Origin: Blasia pusilla | Taxonomy: Eukaryota; Marchantiophyta; Marchantiopsida; Blasiales | Direction of reading: 5' to 3' | Length of the DNA: 64,000 nt | Assembly: GCA_050084515.1 (NCBI GenBank) | Contig: CM114271.1 | Coordinates: 52,638,001 to 52,702,000, forward strand | Shown here: piece by piece, positions 59,780-64,000 of the stretch | Numbering within the stretch: position 1 is the first letter of the stretch | How the letters are laid out: every line of letters starts with the position of its first letter | Notes under the pieces: generated by a model | The model's database searches: none | Seen by the model: the letters and a program-made list of their open reading frames with translations, nothing else | What the model was told of the DNA's origin: nothing | Made by a program: the position numbers and the translations under genes

Positions 59780-62700
59780 TAATTTCATGTAAGGTATATC
59801 TAAAAAATAGAAAACTAATAGCAATAGTGCATACAGAGACACTAGAAGAGGCCTTCACAGGACACAAGCTCAATCTCTTAAGCTTTGAAGATATTTGCTT
59901 GTACATGCTTTGTTCATATTCCAGGTAAGAAGAGCAAGAAGTTAGAAAAAAAAATTTTCTTAAAGATGTGTCTTCCTTATGCCATGCTATAAATTCCAAG
60001 GATCATGGATATTATAATCCTTGTACTTTGTAGTTTTTCCCACGTAGAGATTTGGTTTTTCAATGAAATGAAACTACAATCTTAGAAACCATAATTGGGT
60101 TTTAAATATTATTATGCCCAATGATCCAATTTCAAATTATCTAAGATGGAATGATCAAATAGCATCATCCGAAAACATCAATAGATGAATAAGAGAGGTG
60201 ATAAACCCTTATTCATCTAGAAGTCTGTGGTTTGGAAGGTTTAAACCATAAGCAATTCAATCAATTGAAGTAAATGCAGCTTAAGATAGAAGACATGGGA
60301 TAGTCCATCAATTAGATATTTCAAGAGATGATGGCAATCATGGCGGAATCATATCAAAGAGGATTATAGTTCATCCTTGTTTGACTTCCAAACTCAAAGC
60401 ATAAAATAGGGGAAGAGAACATGTGCAAAGATTCAAGCATGATGGTTTCTTAATTATTCATCATGCATACATACTCAAGATTCTTCAAGATATAAGCATT
60501 CTTGAAGAGGCAATATAGAAGCCAAAGCAGGTTGAAGTTATGGATAAAGAGCTCACAGCCTTTGAGAAGTAATAAACTTAGAAGTTGGTTGATCTTCGAA
60601 AAGGCAAGAGGGTAATTAGATACGTATAGATGTTCAAGATGAAGCACAATTAGATGCCAATATTACTAGATCCAAGGTTGGATTAATAGCCTAGGGATAT
60701 CAATAAAATGGCTTGGACCATCATAAGATATTCATTCTTGTAGCCAAGATGGTGACAATTATAATCCTAAGTTCTACACCACATTACTTCCTTGATTTAT
60801 CAAAAAACACAATGAAGATGAAAAAAACAGGATCAAGCATGCCAAATACAATACGAAAGAGACGTCGTGGGTCTCCAAGCAAAGAGCTACCCCTCTAACA
60901 TGTATTTCTCTTACTAAAATATTGGCAAAGAAAATGGAATAAAATTCTTGGATCGAGCAACAAAGACGAACATTCTATCTTGAGCAAGTTGTAAAAGATA
61001 TATTCTCTAGAGAACCTTGGAAGGTTAACTCAAGGATCTTTACACTTTTGCAATAAGACTTTGATCATATCTTTTATTTATAGAGCAACTCTATATATGC
61101 TATGTTGGATAATAATTATCTTCTTTGTCCCATGTAGACTTTCTTTTGAATCGTCTAGCATTTATGCCTTGTAGTCTTCCTTGAAAGCTATAATCTACAA
61201 TCATTGATCTCCAAGAGATGCATCCAATGATCTTTCATGAGAAGTTCCTCCATATCCTTCACTATTAATGGATTTGGTCTTTCTTTAACACATAGTACAT
61301 CCAATGCTCTTATATATAAGGTCTCTCTAGATCCTCCTTGGCCATCTATTTTTATTCGACACAAATTACATTCAATGATTTGTATATATGCAATCCCTTG
61401 GAATTCCTTCTACCCTTCAAATATGGTATCTCTTTCACACAACATCCATATGGTAGCCTTTAACACATAAACCCTATAGGTCTGTCATAATCACCAATAT
61501 CGATCTTTCTTATAGATCACACTTGATGATTAATTTTGCAAGATCCCTCCCAATTCCTTATCTACACAAATATTTTATATACAATGAAGTTGAGAATCTT
61601 CCAAAACCATAAATAACTCTTAAATTTTTTATCCATGTCCAACACATTCATGGTTCCAACCATTGTTCTAGCTCGAGTCATATTCCTCTATTTTCAATTG
61701 ATATCTTACTAGCTTTATTTTAGGCTAACAACAATCATAATTATTGCAGCTTTGACAACTAGTAAATATTGAAGAGTTCATAAGATGGATTTCATTAATT
61801 TATCTCTCAACGGAGATTTTGTGGAGGAAGTCTACATAGTGTAGTCCTTCCTAGATATAAGCATCTCAATCCTTCTTTATTGGTATGGAAATTAAGAAAG
61901 GCTCTTTATCGCCTCAAAAAACTAGAATAGAATAGAGTGTAAAGTTTAGATCAAATGAAGATGATGAGATAAATAGTATGAATAGGTGTTATGCTATAGT
62001 TGGGAACTTTAGCTATTTGACTATTAGTTTTTTGCTTATATGTATGTAATTCTATCTGTTACTAGATCGACAACACGAAGTTCGTTAAAAGGCGAACTTT
62101 CTCACCGTCTACGATCCCTGGGTAGGTGGTTACGACGGATGCAGGGGCTAGCACTTGTTGTATGGTACATACACTATTTTTATGGCTATTTGACTGAAGC
62201 CATGTTAGGATTTCAATTTCATCTTGCACTTAAGATTTTAGGCTTAAGAGTGAGTCTTGGAAAGCCCACGATGTATAATGTGTGCAGATTTTAGTAAAAT
62301 AACTTGAGAGTGTTTGATCGTGGATGTAACTTTCAAACGAGAAGTGAACCATATACATCTTGCGTGATTCATTTGAATGATTGTCCAATTTTTTCCAACA
62401 TATAAGATCATATCTCACTTACATTGTTGGTTTGGTAACTAAATTTGTGCAATTATCACAAGTATCTCATATTGATGTAGAGAAGGATTACAAGGTATGT
62501 GAATTTCATAATGGAATTCAGAATTTTATCTCATTTTTCAAGACTTTCGAATCATATGAATATGTTGATGCAAATCGGATAAGGAGCGTCCTTGAAAAAA
62601 CATCCACTATTGGATATATATTTTGATTTGGCTATGGCGCAGTAAGTTCTAAGGATATCTTGTTCTTGGATTTATGTAGTTAGAGGCTAACTCTAATAGC

Positions 62701-63000
62701 AAGGATTTTCATACGTTTACAAAACAAATAGATGGACTACTTACTTGTAGTCATAGTGAGATAAATTATGGAGGGAAGGAGTCTGACAAATGTGGAGAAG
62801 CACATATTCGTGTATTGGGTATATGCATAAAGTACTTTGATTGTGTTTAGTATGCATTGAAGTAGCGATATAGTAAGCATATTTTGAAAATTTAAAGAAG
62901 GTTTTATGGATTTCGAGAAAATTTAAGACAAAGTGAGTCATGCTCAAAGAGAAGTACATACATCGGAAGAACTTCAAGGTGTACCACTCAAATATCAAGC
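59780..63000 (+). pseudogene. decayed Ty1/copia pol (integrase C-terminus, RT, RNase H) with internal insertion
   Basis: At about 59838-59990: TLEEAFTGHKLNLLSFEDIC, then KKSKKLEK, the copia integrase end (usually TP-EAFTGRKP...). At about 60570: LVDLRKGKRVI, then MFKMKHN, the RT start (usually W-LVDLPKGK-VIG-KWVFK-K). At about 61775: MDFINLSLNGDFVEEVY, then RKALYRLKK (usually QMDVK-AFLNGDLEEEVY...KALYGLKQ). At about 62570: VDANRIRSVLEKTSTIGYIF, the RNase H region (usually DADWAG-----RRSTSGYVF). At about 62935: AQREVHTSEELQGVP, the pol end. RT start and AFLNGD blocks should be about 200 bp apart but lie 1.2 kb apart, so roughly 1 kb of foreign DNA sits between them (about 60720-61740). Many stops; inactive. 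Confidence 0.65.
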
Positions 63001-64000
63001 GGGAGTGTGATTTGAATGCACTCTAAAGTTGAAAATCTTGTAAAATACAAGTGTGATTTTTTCAATTTTAGTTATATTATTTTAGATAAAATCAATCAAC
63101 ATGATCTTGGCCAGGGAAATTTATTAAGGGACTTTTATGTTATTTCTATGGAAATTTCCACTCGCAAAAGCGCAAGGCCGTAATTTAGACTAAGTTTTCT
63201 TACGCTTATGAGATTAATTAGATTTATTGATTGTTTATACCTTCTGAATGCTTTCTTCTAGATGAGGTAATGATAATGAATTCTTCCAATAATCTTTTAT
63301 AAACAGAGTGGGAATGAGATATATTATTTCATACATTCAATTGAATATTAGGATTTTGAAATGTACTTCTTACTATCAAACTACAATCGATCTAGAATGA
63401 ATTGAAGAAAAAAAAACCTACATTACCTATATTAGTCATAGCAACGTACAAGTGACAAAAAAATTTAATTTCCATCAATATCAATTTTATTGCATTATGG
63501 ATTTCATTTATTGTCTTCACGAATACCACTACTGTCGGTCGTCTCAAGAAGAGAAGGTTACATACACAGTGTCCTATCAGCCTCCTCCACTGACGCTTGA
63601 TCCAAAAGCGGATGTGGTTGATGGGGTTTCGCTGGTTGACTTCGGATTCGTCTTCCGCAACCGCTAACCGCGTGCTTAAGTTTGAGAGTGTCATGTGCAT
63701 ACACATCGCTACACAACGTGTATCATTATCATATATAAACATGTATTAGTATCTACACATACATATTCTATTCATATTTGAAATGATGACACTTCCCCCA
63801 ATAACATGAAATTTCAATATCGTCTCGGTTGGATATGGAAAACGCCAATGCACTATAAACACATGGTTTTTTTTCATGGGATGGGACAACGAAAATTTCC
63901 TTGAAGGCATGGTATGCGTTTTCACACAATATTTAACTTTTCTCCCACTATTTAGAGAACAACTCAAGCTTCCAAATTTCTTAGTTTTCACTAATATAGA
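63001..64000. other. intergenic; one GC-richer exon-like piece at 63530-63700
   Basis: The stretch 63530-63700 is less AT-rich and open on both strands (plus: SQEEKVTYTVSYQPPPLTLD; minus: AVAEDESEVNQRNPINHIRF), but neither reading is recognised. Nothing else is seen up to the window end. Confidence 0.3.

Overview
The window is nuclear DNA of a land plant. It holds four intron-rich housekeeping genes with GT-AG introns, set in long AT-rich, transposon-derived DNA. The plant assignment rests on a RanGAP with an N-terminal WPP domain (a land-plant arrangement), a Sec24 and an eS19/uS19-type ribosomal protein RPS15 that follow plant homologues residue by residue, and telo-box-like (CCCTAA) motifs upstream of the genes. 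The dense decayed copia, gypsy-like, Helitron and R2-like relics would suit a seed-free plant (moss, lycophyte or similar), but I cannot name the species.

Layout. 0-4.2 kb: relics of a CACTA-type transposase, an LTR-like repeat and a gypsy integrase joined to a PHD-like finger. 4.7-13.3 kb (+): complete 17-exon gene for an RBM28/Nop4-like nucleolar RNA-binding protein (1178 aa) with a basic 19-residue tandem repeat at its C-terminus. 13.4-18.6 kb: intergenic, with GC-rich islands and a Helitron-like relic. 18.8-20.8 kb (-): complete 2-exon RanGAP (547 aa). 21-24.7 kb: intergenic, with a short Helitron. 25.2-35.1 kb (+): complete 24-exon SEC24 (1166 aa). 35.1-37.8 kb: intergenic, with a perfect 21-bp foldback. 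37.8-38.8 kb (-): complete 4-exon RPS15 (152 aa). 39.3-64 kb: no intact host gene recognised. This part holds tandem repeats, Helitron-like elements (one with a clean A|TC...CTAG|T insertion), two decayed Ty1/copia elements in opposite orientations, and a frameshifted R2-like non-LTR retrotransposon with a duplicated 3' module and a long hairpin.

The four genes do not form a pathway unit. RBM28 (ribosome assembly) and RPS15 (40S subunit) are both ribosome-related, RanGAP drives the Ran cycle, and SEC24 is the COPII cargo adaptor. All reading frames were stitched by hand from splice signals. Each spliced CDS closes to an exact multiple of three with one terminal stop codon, which is strong internal support for the models.
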